This document shows positions 50,638-62,850 of a stretch of DNA of 64,000 nucleotides, one piece after another; position 1 is the first letter of the stretch, and every line of letters begins with the position of its first letter. A program made the translations under genes and the position numbers. The stretch covers positions 496,001-560,000 of the forward strand of contig JAQJVL010000255.1 of NCBI GenBank assembly GCA_035578905.1, given 5' to 3'. This stretch comes from Stictocephala bisonia (Eukaryota; Arthropoda; Insecta; Hemiptera; Membracidae). A model generated the notes under the pieces. The model was not told the DNA's origin, made no database searches, and saw only the letters and a program-made list of their open reading frames with translations.

Positions 50638-51105
50638 ATAATACAAAAACGACAAACACACTCATTACAAAATCGCCGATGTCACCGAACAGATTTTAAT
50701 GAAACATGGAGGGAAGTTAACTTTCGTATCATAAAGATCCACTAAGGAAGTATTCTTCAAGTTCCATTCCGAAGGGGTAGAAGGAGCCCATCAATTTTTT
50801 TTCATAAAAATAATTGCCATTCATTTAGTTAAATAATTTATTTCAAAAGTTTATAAAAACATAAAGAAGATTACAAAAGCTTGGTTAATTTGGTTTTCAT
50901 TATGAAATGTTTAAGACCATTTCTACTGCATCCCCCTAAAGTAGTCTATAGATTTTTCTAGACTATAGAACTTTGTTATCTAAGAGAATGGCAGTAGGCT
51001 GAGCTTTTATATTGATGTGATGGTTTAGAGAAAATCATGGAGGGAGGGGTAAGCAAGCGTAGATAACCTCCCCGTAACGAAGCAAGGAATGTAGGCTAGT
51101 TGATA
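50638..51105 (+). repeat. dispersed transposon remnant (Helitron-like end), copy B
   Basis: Similar to 23505-24002 over its length. Starts ataatacaaaaacgac and ends gtaggctagttgata with CTAG near the end. Noncoding. Confidence 0.6.
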
Positions 51106-52185
51106 TATGAATTTTAAAATGTTTTTATCTATCATTTAAACGCCGCTGTTAAGCTTTGGGCGAGTAGGACTTGTAGATGAATGTGTGTAGTCTTTGTTAT
51201 CAACTTAGGTTGAAGGTTTATCGGTTTATTTTTAATGTTTATTCTCAGTGGTAGACCGTTCATTGAAGAAAGGAAAATTTTTGGTCTTACTCGATTAAAT
51301 TAAACTGGAGGTAACTAACATTTTCCTTTTTACTATAATTCCGGATATCATGTTTTTCCGTAAAAAAAAACTTTATTTTTATTGAAAAAATGTCGAATCT
51401 CATATAATGCCTTCCTAGTGCTGCGCGGACCTTCAACAGCTGTCCGGCGCTCACGCATTCGCCACTTTTTGGCCCCATTAAAAACGTTAACACCGAATTC
51501 CGATGGGTATAGAGCGGTTGTGTGGACGTTGAGACTTTCTCAGAAAAGGGCCGTTTTTGCGGTGCGCTGTTGCTCAGAAAAACACTGTAGACAGCTCGAG
51601 ATAGCGATGCCAGTTTTTCTCAACAGCCCATTTCTTTGCCGCGCAAATGGCGGTTCCCTGTCTCTTGAGTATCGTGAAATAACGTTAGTACGTGTGTTAA
51701 ATTGAACCTACAGTGTCAACTTACTTGTCTGTTCTAACTTGTTTTAAAAATTTCTATAAGCAAGTGAAATTGAACATTTACGCGTTGTCTTCTTATTGTA
51801 TTACTACACTATCGAATTTTCAGCTTCACTCTGTAATACATGTTTATAGAGTATTTATTATACGTCCCTTCTCGGTTTACATTGCAATAGTTCTAAAACC
51901 AACGTAATTAAGCCTACACGCTAGAAAACCTAGCGATGTTTTATTTCAAATTGTTACAATCGAGTAATGTTTTATAGCATGATAGTTGTTGTTTGTGCTT
52001 CCAAATTAATCCTTAATGAGTATTACTACAACAGTTTTGACGAAATTGAATTTATAACACTTAGTTCTGGCCTGAATACTCTCTTATTATCTTAAAAAGG
52101 AGATATGAGACAATGAGTTTTAGACGCATTTTAGAGCGAATATGATTGATTAAATGAGTTTATGGTTATTATTTTCTATTTTTAT
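51106..52185. other. noncoding intron with a GC-richer island
   Basis: 51410-51700 is CpG-rich for this window and holds a 107-codon frame (51382-51705). It looks like repeat-derived sequence seen in many insect genomes, but I cannot name it. Confidence 0.35.
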
Positions 52186-52186
52186 T

Positions 52187-52365
52187 TATTTATTTTTTAA
52201 CTTCACTAGCAAGTTCACATGGACCTACAGGCCTGTGCGTGATCTTTATTCAACGAGTGAAGTAATGACAGTTGGCTCAGTGGGGATTCGAACCTTGGAC
52301 CTGGCCCTCCGCAGTCCGAAGCCTTAGCCATTATCCACCACGCCGGCAAATGGCTAGCCGGCAGT
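52187..52365 (-). mobile_element. tRNA-derived SINE, copy 2
   Basis: Minus strand: gcgtggtggataatggctaa (A box region), ggcttcggactgcggaggg, then ccaaggttcgaatccccact with a perfect B box, a body with gaataaagatcacgcacagg and an A/TAAA-rich end at about 52187-52170. The head keeps the spacing of a tRNA gene, but the long 3' body and second copy at 47944 show it is a SINE, not a tRNA gene. Confidence 0.85.
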
Positions 52366-54127
52366 TTGGATGACCTGTGTAATCTGGTTGCCAACTGAGT
52401 TTGACTTGTACTCAGAAAAGGCCATTTATTAATAGTCCAATAGCCAGAACAACCAAGGGAATCCGAACCACGTAATATTGTTCTGATTTTTTTCAGTGAA
52501 TAGACAAGATTGATAATCAGTTCTCTCCCCCCACACAACATATGGACACTGACTACCACCCAACATGGACATCCCAGACTTCTCTAGTAGGCTAGTAAGT
52601 ATCCATGCCAGTAGCAACCATTAAGCGGACACTAAGTCGGTATTGAGAGAACCGAGCATAGAACCTGTCGCATATAATGTCCTCAACACTTAATCCCCAA
52701 GTAGCTGGATTACAGCACTGCGCCACTAGTGGTGACAGGATATTCTAATATGAAACAAGAGTAATGAGCGTTTTACGTAAGTTAGTGTATGAAGCTTGTA
52801 AATATACTGTGAGCGGTATTTACGAATAGCCTGGAGATAGTTTGTATCGATAATCGTTCAGTTTTATTTAGTTAAAACCATTAAAAACTAATCGTAGTTT
52901 AACAACACTATGCACCTACTTATTATAATTTATACATTCATTATAAAAACAGCTTTAATTAGGATTTTGACTTCTGGTAAGTTAAAAGTATCTAAATTAA
53001 GATAAGATACAACGGGTTATATAAAGGAATTATAAACTAATATAACAATAAGAAATTTAAAAAAATAATAATGTATAGGATAAACTCAAATGTGCTTTAT
53101 CAAAGATCCGTTTACAACATATGATCAGTTGTAATTAATTACAATATAGAGCCGCCACATAAATTACTTAATGATAAAACAATTAATCAGTTAAAATAGA
53201 GTTACCTCAACAACACTACTATAGATTAGGTTTGGTTATCATAGATAGTACTTGATGCTGAGTAAATACCAAAAGAGGGTATTTATGGAATGTCTAGATG
53301 CTTTGCAAATCTTGACGTTTTTATCACCAATAGGTAGAATCAGGTCTATATTTTCTTGGAAATGCTTTTTGTTCCATGGAAAACACGTTTTATGCAAAAA
53401 ATCGAAAAATTTAACTTTTGTGATAATGTTACTTTTCCTTATATTATTATTTTTCTTTGATGTTATTTTCTGTGCTGCTGACGAATTTGACAACTATTTT
53501 TATATTCAGCAATTAGTTTTTTGAGATATCGCGAACAAACTACTTTCACGGCGTGGTGGCTATATACACACACTGATAATAAGAGTTATGATTATTTACA
53601 AAAACCAAATTTGCATATATTACCGCCGGAGAAACGGTCATAGGCCGTCCAAGAGCCTAGGCACCTAATTTTAATGCAAATTACGAATTTTTGTTGAGTT
53701 AAGGGGATTCGATCGAAAATAAGTTTTGAATTTGTTTGAATAAAATTGTTAGTATCCATATAAGTAATAAATGTATTACGGGAAAACATTCTAAACAAAT
53801 TTTTTATGGAGATATGGCTGCATAAAGTGACTAATTTGTCCTTTTTGGTGCATAACTCATGAACAAACCGTGTGATGTAAATTATTACCATTTTGAGAAT
53901 ATAGTGGACAAAATGTACTAACGTAGTATAAAGTAAATCTAAAAAAAATATTTTTTTTAAGTTTTACTAATTATTTTTCAGTAAATGATATTTGTTCAAA
54001 ATATGAGTTTAAAATTTGTTCAGTCATCTTTGGCTAAAAATAAATTAATAATATATATAACCTTCATTGCTAGAGTTTACTATAAATGTGAGAGTTATAC
54101 CCATCTGTCAAATTTGCGAGGTGAGGG
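52366..54127. other. noncoding intron sequence
   Basis: Open frames of 60-100 codons on both strands have no recognisable similarity. Confidence 0.35.
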
Positions 54128-54215
54128 CATAAAAAAAACGTCTTTATTTATATTCAAGAGGTGAAGTTAGGGCTGCAGAGCCCTCTCTACCACTTAACCT
54201 CAAATGAGGGGGAGA
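54128..54215 (-). mobile_element. LINE 3' UTR fragment
   Basis: On the minus strand gaggttaagtggtagagagg, ctgcagccctaacttcacct and ataaataaagacgttt correspond to the tail of the LINE fragment at 43718-44256. Only the tail is present. Confidence 0.55.
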
Positions 54216-55100
54216 GAGGGGAGTAAAATAAGACATTGTTTGTAAAATACAGACAAAATGCCTCAATCAGATCACTAAACTGGGCGCCCGGACGAACACC
54301 GTTCATAGACATTTAGGATAAGTTAGGTTATGTTTGGTTTTAGATAAGTAAAAAGAGTATTTTAAGACCGACAAAATAATTTAGTTGCAAAACCCATTAT
54401 ATATTTGTGCTCAGCATACAAAAATGTTTCAACATTCGATTTTAAAACAATTGCATTTTAACTTTTAGATAAAAAACAAGTTTTTGATTTTTCGGTAAAA
54501 ATAGTTTTCCGCGGTTTAAATCAACCTCCCCAATACATATAAACTCATATCTCACCCCTTTTTCAACAAGAAATCATATTGTCTAGAAAGTGCATAATTG
54601 CCAGAATGCAATTTAAATTTTTGGCTTAGCCCTACTGTGCTATTGTCTTTTTTCATTTGTAATCATCGTAAGATTTTTAGATATGACGAGACAGAAAAAT
54701 GTACCAACAGTATATAAAGCTCATTTGATTGCTAACATTCCAAATACACAAAGCGTTACGCTCAATGTGTTCATTTTACACAATACTTTGACATTATTGC
54801 TCGCAGTAAGTTCTCTAGCGGACACAAAAAGGCACTGGAGGGGAATTGTGTATTTGTATTGGTCGATAAGCCATTATTGTTACTTATGTCTCAATAATAC
54901 TGGCTGTCCTTGGGTTTTATATGGCGCCTACATTTCAGTCCATCATGACCACCACGTCAGGCCTGCCACGCCCACCAAGTAGTGTCACATATTGTCACAA
55001 CGTCAAATGTCATTCAGCACGATATAGTTAATGGTTCAAAGACTGAGTAATAACTGTAAACCCTACTACTCATAAGGAGGGAGTAGAAATAATGTTATAC
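54216..55100. other. noncoding intron sequence
   Basis: No feature supported before the satellite; the 99-codon frame at 54683-54982 is unrecognised. Confidence 0.35.
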
Positions 55101-55104
55101 TTAC

Positions 55105-56495
55105 GGCAAGAAAATTGAAGTGGACCTCCCGGGACCATCTGAATCGTACGATGTAAGTACTGACCACTAAGCTATTGAAGTGGACCTCCCGGGATTTGGA
55201 TCTTCGACCATCTGAATCGTACGATGTAAGTACTGACCACTAAGCTATTGAAGTGGACCTCCCGGGATTTGGATCTTCGACCATCTGAATCGTACGATGT
55301 AAGTACTGACCACTACGCTATTGAAGTGGACCTCCCGGGATTTGGATCTTCGACCATCTGAATCGTACGATGTAAGTACTGACCACTAAGCTATTGAAGT
55401 GGACCTCCCGGAATTTGGATCTTCAACCATCTGAATCGTACGATGTAAGTACTGACCACTAAGTTATTGAAGTGGACCTCCCGGGATTTGGATCTTCGAC
55501 CATCTGAATCGTACGATGTAAGTACTGACCACTAAGCTATTGAAGTGGACCTCCCGGGATTTGGATCTCCGACTATCTGAATCGTACGATGTAAGTACTG
55601 ACCACTAAGCTATTGAAGTGGACCTCCCGGGATTTGGATCTTCGACCATCTGAATCGTACGATGTAAGTACTGACCACTAAGTTATTGAAGTGGACCTCC
55701 TGGGATTTGGATCTTCAACCATCTAAATCGTACGATGTAAGTACTGACCACTAAGCTATTGAAGTGGACCTCCCGGGATTTGGATCTTCGACCATCTGAA
55801 TCGTACGATGTAAGTACTGACCACTAAGCTATTGAAGTGGACCTCCCGGGATTTGGATCTTCGACCATCTGAATCGTACGATCATGTAAGTACTGACCAC
55901 TAAGCTATTGAAGTGGACCTCCCGGGATTTGGATCTTCGACCATCTGAATCGTACGATCATTTAAGTACTGACCACTAAGCTATTGAAGTGGACCTCCCA
56001 GGATTTGGATCTTCGACTATCTGAATCGTACGATGTAAGTACTGACCACTAAGCTATTGAAGTGGACCTCCCGGGATTTGGATCTTCGACCATCTGAATC
56101 GTACGATGTAAGTACTGACCACTAAGCTATTGAAGTGGACCTCCCGGGATTTGGATCTTCGACCATCTGAATCGTACGATGTAAGTACTGACCACTAAGC
56201 TATTGAAGTGGACCTCCCGGGATTTGGATCTTCGACCATCTGAATCGTACGATGTAAGTACTGACCACTAAGTTATTGAAGTAGACCTCCCGGGATTTGG
56301 ATCTTCGACCATCTGAATCGTACGATGTAAGTACTGACCACTAAGTTATTGAAGTAGACCTCCCGGGATTTGGATCTTCAACCATCTGAATCGTACGATG
56401 TAAGTACTGACTACTAAGTTATTGAAGTAGACCACCCGGGATTTGGATCTTCGACCATCTGAATCGTACGATGTAAGTACTGACCACTAAGTTAG
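55105..56495 (+). repeat. 73-bp satellite array, about 19 units
   Basis: The unit is ctattgaagtggacctcccg plus ggatttggatcttcgaccat, ctgaatcgtacgatgtaagt and actgaccactaag; period 73 (55245 to 55318). Two adjacent units have a 3-base insertion (gatcatgtaag / gatcatttaag near 55883 and 55956). TCCCGGGA and CGTACG are palindromes in most units. Confidence 0.95.
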
Positions 56496-56744
56496 CAAGC
56501 GACCTAATAATAATGAATGTTCAATTGTTTACAGGAATTTGGTACTATTAAAGGGTTGGGAAGTGATTTAGAGAAGGATTACAGAAGGGGTTCGTTTTTA
56601 AAAAATATTTTTAAGTTAGGGATAAAAGAAAGACTAGAAAATGTTACTAATATAAAACACGTAAGACTTAAAGGGACGCTAACATTTTTTAACTCTATAT
56701 ACTACGATATTTAACAATTTTTACCAGGTGATATCTTTAAAATG

Positions 56745-58045
56745 AATCTGGACATTCACACTATCATCAAGATAAGGACATTGATCACCACCCTCCCACA
56801 GTCATTAGTAAGACATTGGTGATCACCTTCCCACAGTCATTAGTTAAACATTGGTGATCACCTTCCCACAGTCATTAGTAAAACATTGATGATCACCTTC
56901 CCACAGTCATTAGTTAAACATTGGTGATCACCTTCCCACAGTCATTAGTAAAACATTGATGATCACCTTCCCACAGTCATTAGTAAAACATTGATGACCA
57001 CCTTCCCACAGTCATTAGTAAAACATTGGTGATCACCCTCCTACTATCATTAATATAACATTGATGACCATCCTCCAACCGACATTAGAAATAAATTGAT
57101 TACCACCCTCTCACCAATACCAGTGAAGCATTGATAACCACCCTCCCATGGACATAAGTAACGCATTGATGATCACCCTCCCATGGACATAAGTAACGCA
57201 TTGATGACCACCTTCACATGGACATAAGTAACGCATTGATGTCCACCCTCCCATGGACATAAGTAACGCATTGATGACCCACCACTCATTGACATTAGTA
57301 AAACATTGATGACCACCCTCCCATGGACGTAAGTAATGCATTGATGACCACCCTCCCATGGACATAAGTAACGCATTGATGACCCACCCCTCACTGACAT
57401 TAGTAAAACATTGATGACCACCCTCTCATGGACATAAGTAACGCATTTATGGCTACCCTCTCATGGACATAAGTAACGCATTGATGGCCACCCTCCCATG
57501 GACATAAGTAACGCATTGATGACCCACCACTCACTGACATTAGTAAAACATTGATGACCACCTTCCCATGGACGTAAGTAACGCATTGATGACCACCCTC
57601 CCATGGACATAAGTAACGCATTGATGACCCACCCCTCACTGACATTAGTAAAACATTGATGACCACCCTCCCATGGATATAAGTAACGCATTGATGGCCA
57701 CCCTCCCATGGACATAAGTAACGCATTGATGACCACCCTCCGATGGACATAAGTAACACATTGATGACCCACCTCTCATTGACATTAGTAAAACATTGAT
57801 GACCACCCTCCCATGGACATAAGTAACGCATTGATGACCACCCTCCAATGGACATAAGTAACACATTGATGTCCCACCCCTCACTGACATAAGTAACGCA
57901 TTGATACATTGATAACGCACCACTGACTGACATAAGTAAAACATTGATGACCACCCTCCCATGGACATAAGTAACACATTGATGACCCACCACTCACTGA
58001 CATAAGTAACACATTGATGACCACCCTCCCCATACCATATAAGGA
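56745..58045 (+). repeat. 35-bp satellite array, about 37 units
   Basis: Two unit types: cacagtcattagtaaaacat + tgatgaccaccttcc (56780-57060) and catggacataagtaacgcat + tgatgaccaccctcc (57140 onward), with a gacccaccactcactgac variant interspersed every two to four units. Because 35 is not a multiple of 3 and stops are scarce, several overlapping minus-strand open frames up to 197 codons appear. Confidence 0.95.
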
Positions 58046-58518
58046 GTATTGATGATATAGATTTATATGATGAATGCTGTGTAAAAGTGGTATTATATAT
58101 TTATTTTACAATTTTGATGTTGTTAGTTTTAGATACAATATTTTTACAATTTTGAAAAGTATATTTTTCTTACTAAATACTGTAATTAGTTCTTTATTTA
58201 CAATAGTTAACTTATTACAAGTGTTTGTGAGATAAGGAGAGGAATAGGAGTTGTAGTTTTATATATCTAATTTATTTGTTTTCCATTTACTTTAATGAAT
58301 AGAGATATTTGTAATATCACTAATGTCTTATATATACACAGCTCCTGTATTTGTATCAAAGGGTTCTTAAGTTCATGATCACATAGGACACTCTCATAGG
58401 CTCTGTATTAGTCTGAACTGTTTCACACAAGTTCTAAAGGGCACCTTGTACTTACCAAACTTATTAATATACATTCTTATTACTTTAGTTTAAGTGATTC
58501 AAATTGTGTATGTTACAG
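58046..58518. other. nab: distal nab intron, AT-rich
   Basis: No element recognised; ends in the tatgttacag acceptor. Confidence 0.5.
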
Positions 58519-58697
58519 CAATGTTTCAAGCACCACTCCTACCAGGAGAATTTCCTGCTAGAGTAGTACCTTCCACTCCGTCAGTGGCACCCCCTAGTCC
58601 AAACCAGAGCAGCCCCGGGCCATCCCCTCTCCTGAAACAGGAGTCTGTAGCAGCCCGGTGTGGCCTGTCACCGTCCCCCTCTCCTAACACAACTCAG
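58519..58697 (+). CDS. nab: nab co-repressor, Pro/Ser-rich linker exon after NCD1
   Basis: The split codon g+ca gives Ala, followed by MFQAPLLPGEF, which continues the TNP end of NCD1 as expected for NAB. A proline/serine-rich linker follows (APPSPNQSSPGPSPLLKQES and SPSPSPNTTQ). This linker type separates NCD1 from NCD2. The acceptor is tatgttacag; the likely donor is cag|gtacca after 58697, leaving phase 0. Codon phase with the 24743-24880 exon is exact across 33.6 kb of intron, which supports one gene. If the donor is not used, the frame runs on for 18 more codons to a stop at 58752-58754. NCD2 and C-terminal exons were not found in the remaining 5.3 kb and presumably lie beyond the window. 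The linker itself is poorly conserved, so identity relies on phase and position. Confidence 0.8.
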
Positions 58698-58775
58698 GTA
58701 CCAGACTCCTCTATGTCACGCAGACTCCTCTATGAGTTCAGCATATTGTGCTAAATATTTCTGGGCCATATACAT

Positions 58776-59205
58776 ATACTAGCTGTACCCGGCCGCTTCG
58801 CCAGTCATAATATTGAGTTTTGATTGTATAATTGAAATGTGCAGCAACCTTTCAGTTTACGCTGTCTCCAACTTATTAGAACAGCTGATATTATGTAGTC
58901 TATAGTTTACTACTGTCTTGAATTATTTTTAATTTTAAAAGTTTAGCCTGCCACAATTTTATTCTATTTGTTTTTATTTAACACCTGTTAATAAAATAAA
59001 TCAATCAATTAATAAAGCTCCATAAGAATACCATGGGAATTTTGGAGGCCAGTGGGACGAATTCCTGAGGTCGAAGAGGAAAATCCTTTCTCGGCGAGCC
59101 TCTAAGGGCCATGATAAACCTATGAACAAAATATCAAGTGAATTGGACGAATAGTTTAGCAGAAATAGTGATGAGTGGTAAGTGGCTTTTATATGTATAT
59201 ATTAA
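58776..59205 (-). mobile_element. Helitron-like non-autonomous remnant
   Basis: Read on the minus strand it ends actggcgaagcggccgggta followed by cagctagt. A CG-rich hairpin just before CTAGT is typical of Helitron 3' ends. On the plus strand the other side is cgaatagtttagcagaaata and a TATA-rich stretch. No Rep/helicase coding. Confidence 0.5.
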
Positions 59206-59830
59206 ATTTAAAATGTTCCGGTTGAAATCAGTTTGTTCTCTGAGATAAAAAAGCTTCAAAGTCCAGACAAATCTGTAAGTCTACTTTTAGAGGGCACAAA
59301 TTACTGTAGTTGACTCTTAATCAGTGAAATATCTGGTTTCTCGCCATATTTAGCCATGTCCTGTGAACTGGCTATGCATTTGGTCAATTGAAATTGTAAA
59401 TTTTCCGATTAAAATCAGTTTGTTCTCTTAGATAAAAAAGTCTAGAGAAATCTGTAAGTCTACTTTAGAGGGTGCAAAGTACTATATTTGACTCTGAATC
59501 AATAAAAAATTGTGTTCCTCGCCATGTTTAGCCATGTACGGTACTATGATCTGGCTATGCATGCTTTAAAACTAAATTGTCAATTTTCCGATTGAAAAAT
59601 TAAATGTACATTGTAATGTATTGAAAGTTTGTTCTCCAAGATAACAACGTTTCAAGTCTAAAAAATCTGTAAGTATGGTAATTGACTTTGAATCAGTGGA
59701 ATATCGTTTTTCTAGCCATGTTTAGCCATGTCCTATGACCTGGCTATATATGTTTTCAGATTAAATTGTATATTTTCCCATTGAATACATTATGTTCTCC
59801 TAGTCTAGAAAAATCTTCACATTCTAGAAA
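59206..59830 (+). repeat. degenerate tandem repeat of about 185-200 bp, three units
   Basis: Recurring blocks: cagtttgttctct.agataa, aaatctgtaagtctactt, tttagccatgtcctgtga and ctggctatgcat occur in order three times, with a partial fourth unit near 59775. Confidence 0.8.
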
Positions 59831-60420
59831 AATCTGTAATTCTTAGAGGCCGTAAATTAAGCAATTTGATTTACACGCATAGTTTGAAAATCTAGCTCTA
59901 TCTAAGGATGAAGGAGGTGAGATAGAGCAAAAAGTCATAGGGCCAAAGTTGTAGATCGTCTCAAATCATGCATAGAAAATGGTATTAGTTTTGCTTTAGA
60001 ACCGTTCATTTAGCCGCTACAGTCCAATTAGAGAAACGCTATTTTTAACATTTAAAATTTTTTGCACTAAAAAGGCTGCCATCTTCCATATTTACTAAGA
60101 ATTTTTCAAAATACCTTCTTATTACACATCTACAACATAAGACCCTTGACTCTAGAAAATGTCAGGCTCGTAGGCTTAGTACTTTTTTAGTTCCAGCAAT
60201 GAGTGAGTCAGTTAGAGGTATTTGACTTTTATAGGTATGGATGTATCGTACGGCTTTCAGAGCCAGCCACCAAACTAAAAAAAAATGTTAAAACATACCA
60301 ATAAACAATATTTGAAATAAATTAAATCTAAAAGTTCTTGTGTCTTAGTGTTTAAAAATTGATCTCCCACACAAAGCCAAATCCAGTTTTTATAAACATT
60401 GAACAACTGCTTCTCCTATT
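59831..60420. other. noncoding sequence
   Basis: No feature supported. Confidence 0.35.
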
Positions 60421-60665
60421 GATTGAGGGCCAGCTAATTCCCCTGAAAAGAACACAATGGGCACTAATTAACTATGTGATCCATAGTTTCAACTTCAACT
60501 CCGCAATGACATGACTGATCATTTGTGATTCTCCCCTTATATTTCCAGTAGTTGCATCTTCCCACCCACAGCCGTGCGAAAGCTACTCAATCGTCTTCCA
60601 TTGTAGTCCATTCCTTACGAGAAAGGTCTATTCCACTGATGATGGCCATAGAGTCTGACACCAGA
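60421..60665 (-). pseudogene. LINE C-terminal fragment with cysteine motif
   Basis: On the minus strand SDSMAIISGIDLSRKEWTTM, a stop, then VAFARLWVGRCNYWKYKGRI and SCHCGVEVETMDHIVN, a stop and CPL. The C-x-C...H...C arrangement is the C-terminal zinc-knuckle-like motif of Jockey/R1-type LINE proteins. Three stops show decay; no RT domain adjoins it. Confidence 0.65.
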
Positions 60666-61032
60666 AACTTCTTTCGACCATAAAACATCCCAAGTTATTG
60701 CTCAGTTAGTTTTTGGTGAAAATTTGTTTGATATTAACTGGGAGTTGAAGAAGTAGTTTTCATATTTAATTCACCCTAGATTAAATATTTCTGGGCCATG
60801 TTATGCTATTTAAAAAAGCTGATATAATTATGTTCATGGTTGACTTGTTTATTGATTATGTGAGATTAAGCCCAATTACTTCACAGGTAGTGGCACTTCA
60901 CACTTCAGTTCTAGGTTCCTTTAATCTTTAGAGCTTCCTTGAATGTAGCTCTTAGATCCTTGAACTACTGTATAGAACAAATTCAGAATTCTTGTGTCTA
61001 CTGTACATTCATCCTGGTTGACTGCTCTCTCA

Positions 61033-61185
61033 TAAAACCCACCCGCCCACCCATACACGTACAGTGGCATTGACCCACTCGCCCGCCCATACACGTACAG
61101 TGGCATTGACCCACTCGCCCGCCCATACACGTACAAAAAAATTGACCCACTCACCCGCCCAAACAAGTACAGTTGTATTGACCCC
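61033..61185 (-). repeat. 36-bp G-rich minisatellite, about four units
   Basis: Complement of the unit at 40557 (cccatacacgtacagtggca, ttgacccactcgcccgccc). Confidence 0.95.
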
Positions 61186-61738
61186 TGGGGGCTGTTCTTC
61201 CTCTGCCTTACATTTAGCCCTCATGATCAACTCGGGTAGCCCCCTTGATCATCCCCTGGGATCAAATGGGTAGTAGCACGTTATCAACTTAGGTAACCCT
61301 GTCATGTACCTTGATTTAGTCAGCCCTTTTTGATCAATCTGGCTAGCTCCCGTGATCAACTTGTAATTAATTTAGATAGCCAACTGGTACCAACTTAAGC
61401 AGCCAACCATGATCAATTTGGGTAGCCCCCTAACTGTGATTTTGGAAGCCTCCGGGGACTAACTTTGATAGCCCTCGTGATGAACTTGGCAGCCCCCTGT
61501 GATCAAGATTGGAAGCCCTCTGTTATCAATATGGGTAATCACCGGTGATCTTTTTGGGTAGCCCCATTGTAAACTTGGGTAGCCACCCATCATATACCTA
61601 GGCAGTCCCCGTGATCACCATGGGTAGCTCTCGTGATCATCTTGGGTTGCCACCCATCATTAACTTGGGTAGCCCCACCCCCTGTGATAATCTTGTGTAG
61701 CTCCCTATAATCAACATGGTTAGTATCCTGTTTTCAAC

Positions 61739-62497
61739 TTAATAATAATAATAATGGCTTTATTGTACAAAAGTGTTTTATACAATTAGTGAACTTAGGA
61801 CTAATAAGTCCTCTCTTACAGTTAACCCTTTTATGTTAAAGTAGTAAATATAACAAAGCCTAAAACATGAAATACAGAACTAAACTAAAGAAAAATAATA
61901 ATAATAACATTACAAAGAAGCAAATAATATAAACTAAATGAACTACTAACATATTATCAACTTTACCATTCTCTCACTCATCCACTCGTTCGACCCTAAT
62001 CCCAGACCCCCATCCCCAGCTACCATCACACTCATCCGTTCAAAAAGAAAGGCTTTCAATAATGCTGTGAACCGAGCCCGACTGTCATATCTCTTTAAAT
62101 ATGGAGAAAGTTTATTCCATTCTCTGCAGGCAGTTACTGAAAATGAATTTGTGTAGAAAGATGTTCTATGAAGAGGAATACGTAATATTGATGAGGCTGA
62201 GCGTGTCTCCTTTGCACCAATTTTTGAGTTATACTGAAAGTTTTGAGAGAGGTATTTCGGATTCCCATCATTAAGTACTAAAAACAAAATACTCAATATT
62301 TTTAATAATCTAAGGTCGGCCAATTTAAGAATGGAATTTTGAATATTATAGTATTGAGAGATATGATCATCATATTTTAAATTTAAAATAATTCTAATAC
62401 AATAATTTTGACAAACCTGAAGTTTATTAGCCAAAGCCACAGTCATGTCATTGTACACAGAGTTGCAATAGATGAAATGTGGAAAGATAAGTGCTTT
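61739..62497 (-). mobile_element. 5'-truncated LINE with C-terminal coding part and (AAT)n tail
   Basis: From about 62495 the minus strand reads KALIFPHFIYCNSVYNDMTV and on through LQVCQNYCIRIILNLKYDD and REWNKLSPYLKRYD to a stop at 61946-61948. This is the post-palm and C-terminal region of a LINE reverse transcriptase. The 3' UTR ends in caataaagcc and (ATT)n at 61739-61752. The palm with YADD is missing by 5' truncation. The remaining 180-odd codons are open, so it is fairly young. Confidence 0.8.
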
Positions 62498-62605
62498 TAC
62501 TTAGGTATCCCCCATGTACAATTTGGCCAGCCCTTCTTGATTAACTTGGCTAGCCCCTTGTGGTCAACGTGGATTGTCTCCGTGATCAACTAGGGTAGCA
62601 ACTGG

Positions 62606-62850
62606 TCTGTAGCTTAGTTGGTTCAGTACCACTGTACGTGTATGGGCGGGTGGGTGGGTCAATACCATCACCATACGTGTATGGGTGGATGGTGGGTCAG
62701 TACCACTGTACGTGTATGGGTAAGTGGGTGTGTCAGTCACTGTATGTGTATGGGCGGGCGGGTGGGTCAATACCACTGTACGTGTGTATGGGCGGGCAGG
62801 TGGGTTCACAAGCTAAAGGTTGTCAGTTCGATCCCAATCAAAGTTGTAAC
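62606..62850 (+). mobile_element. tRNA-like sequence split by a minisatellite
   Basis: tgtagcttagttggttcag (62610s) fits the pol III A box, and aaggttgtcagttcgatccc (62815-62835) fits the T-arm with B box GTTCGATCC. Between them, where a tRNA has about 30-35 bases, lie about 190 bases of the 36-bp minisatellite (62625-62812). Probably a tRNA-related SINE head that gained the repeat. Confidence 0.6.
62625..62812 (+). repeat. 36-bp G-rich minisatellite, about five units
   Basis: accactgtacgtgtatgggc plus gggtgggtgggtcaatacca; related to 40557, 43316, 61033, 16816 and 572. Confidence 0.95.

Noticed and set aside
51382..51705. 107-codon open frame in a GC-richer island
   Set aside because: Looks repeat-derived; no domain, no splice context and no homologue I can name.
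52290..52365. tRNA gene on the minus strand
   Set aside because: It keeps tRNA-like spacing but lacks a proper acceptor stem and is followed by a SINE body shared with 47944.
53252..53524. 90-codon open frame with hydrophobic stretch
   Set aside because: AT-rich chance frame; overlapped by an antisense frame of similar length and unlike any known family.
57400..57993. 197-codon open frame on the minus strand
   Set aside because: It lies wholly in the 35-bp satellite; the same peptide motifs appear in other frames of the array, as expected from a stop-poor repeat.
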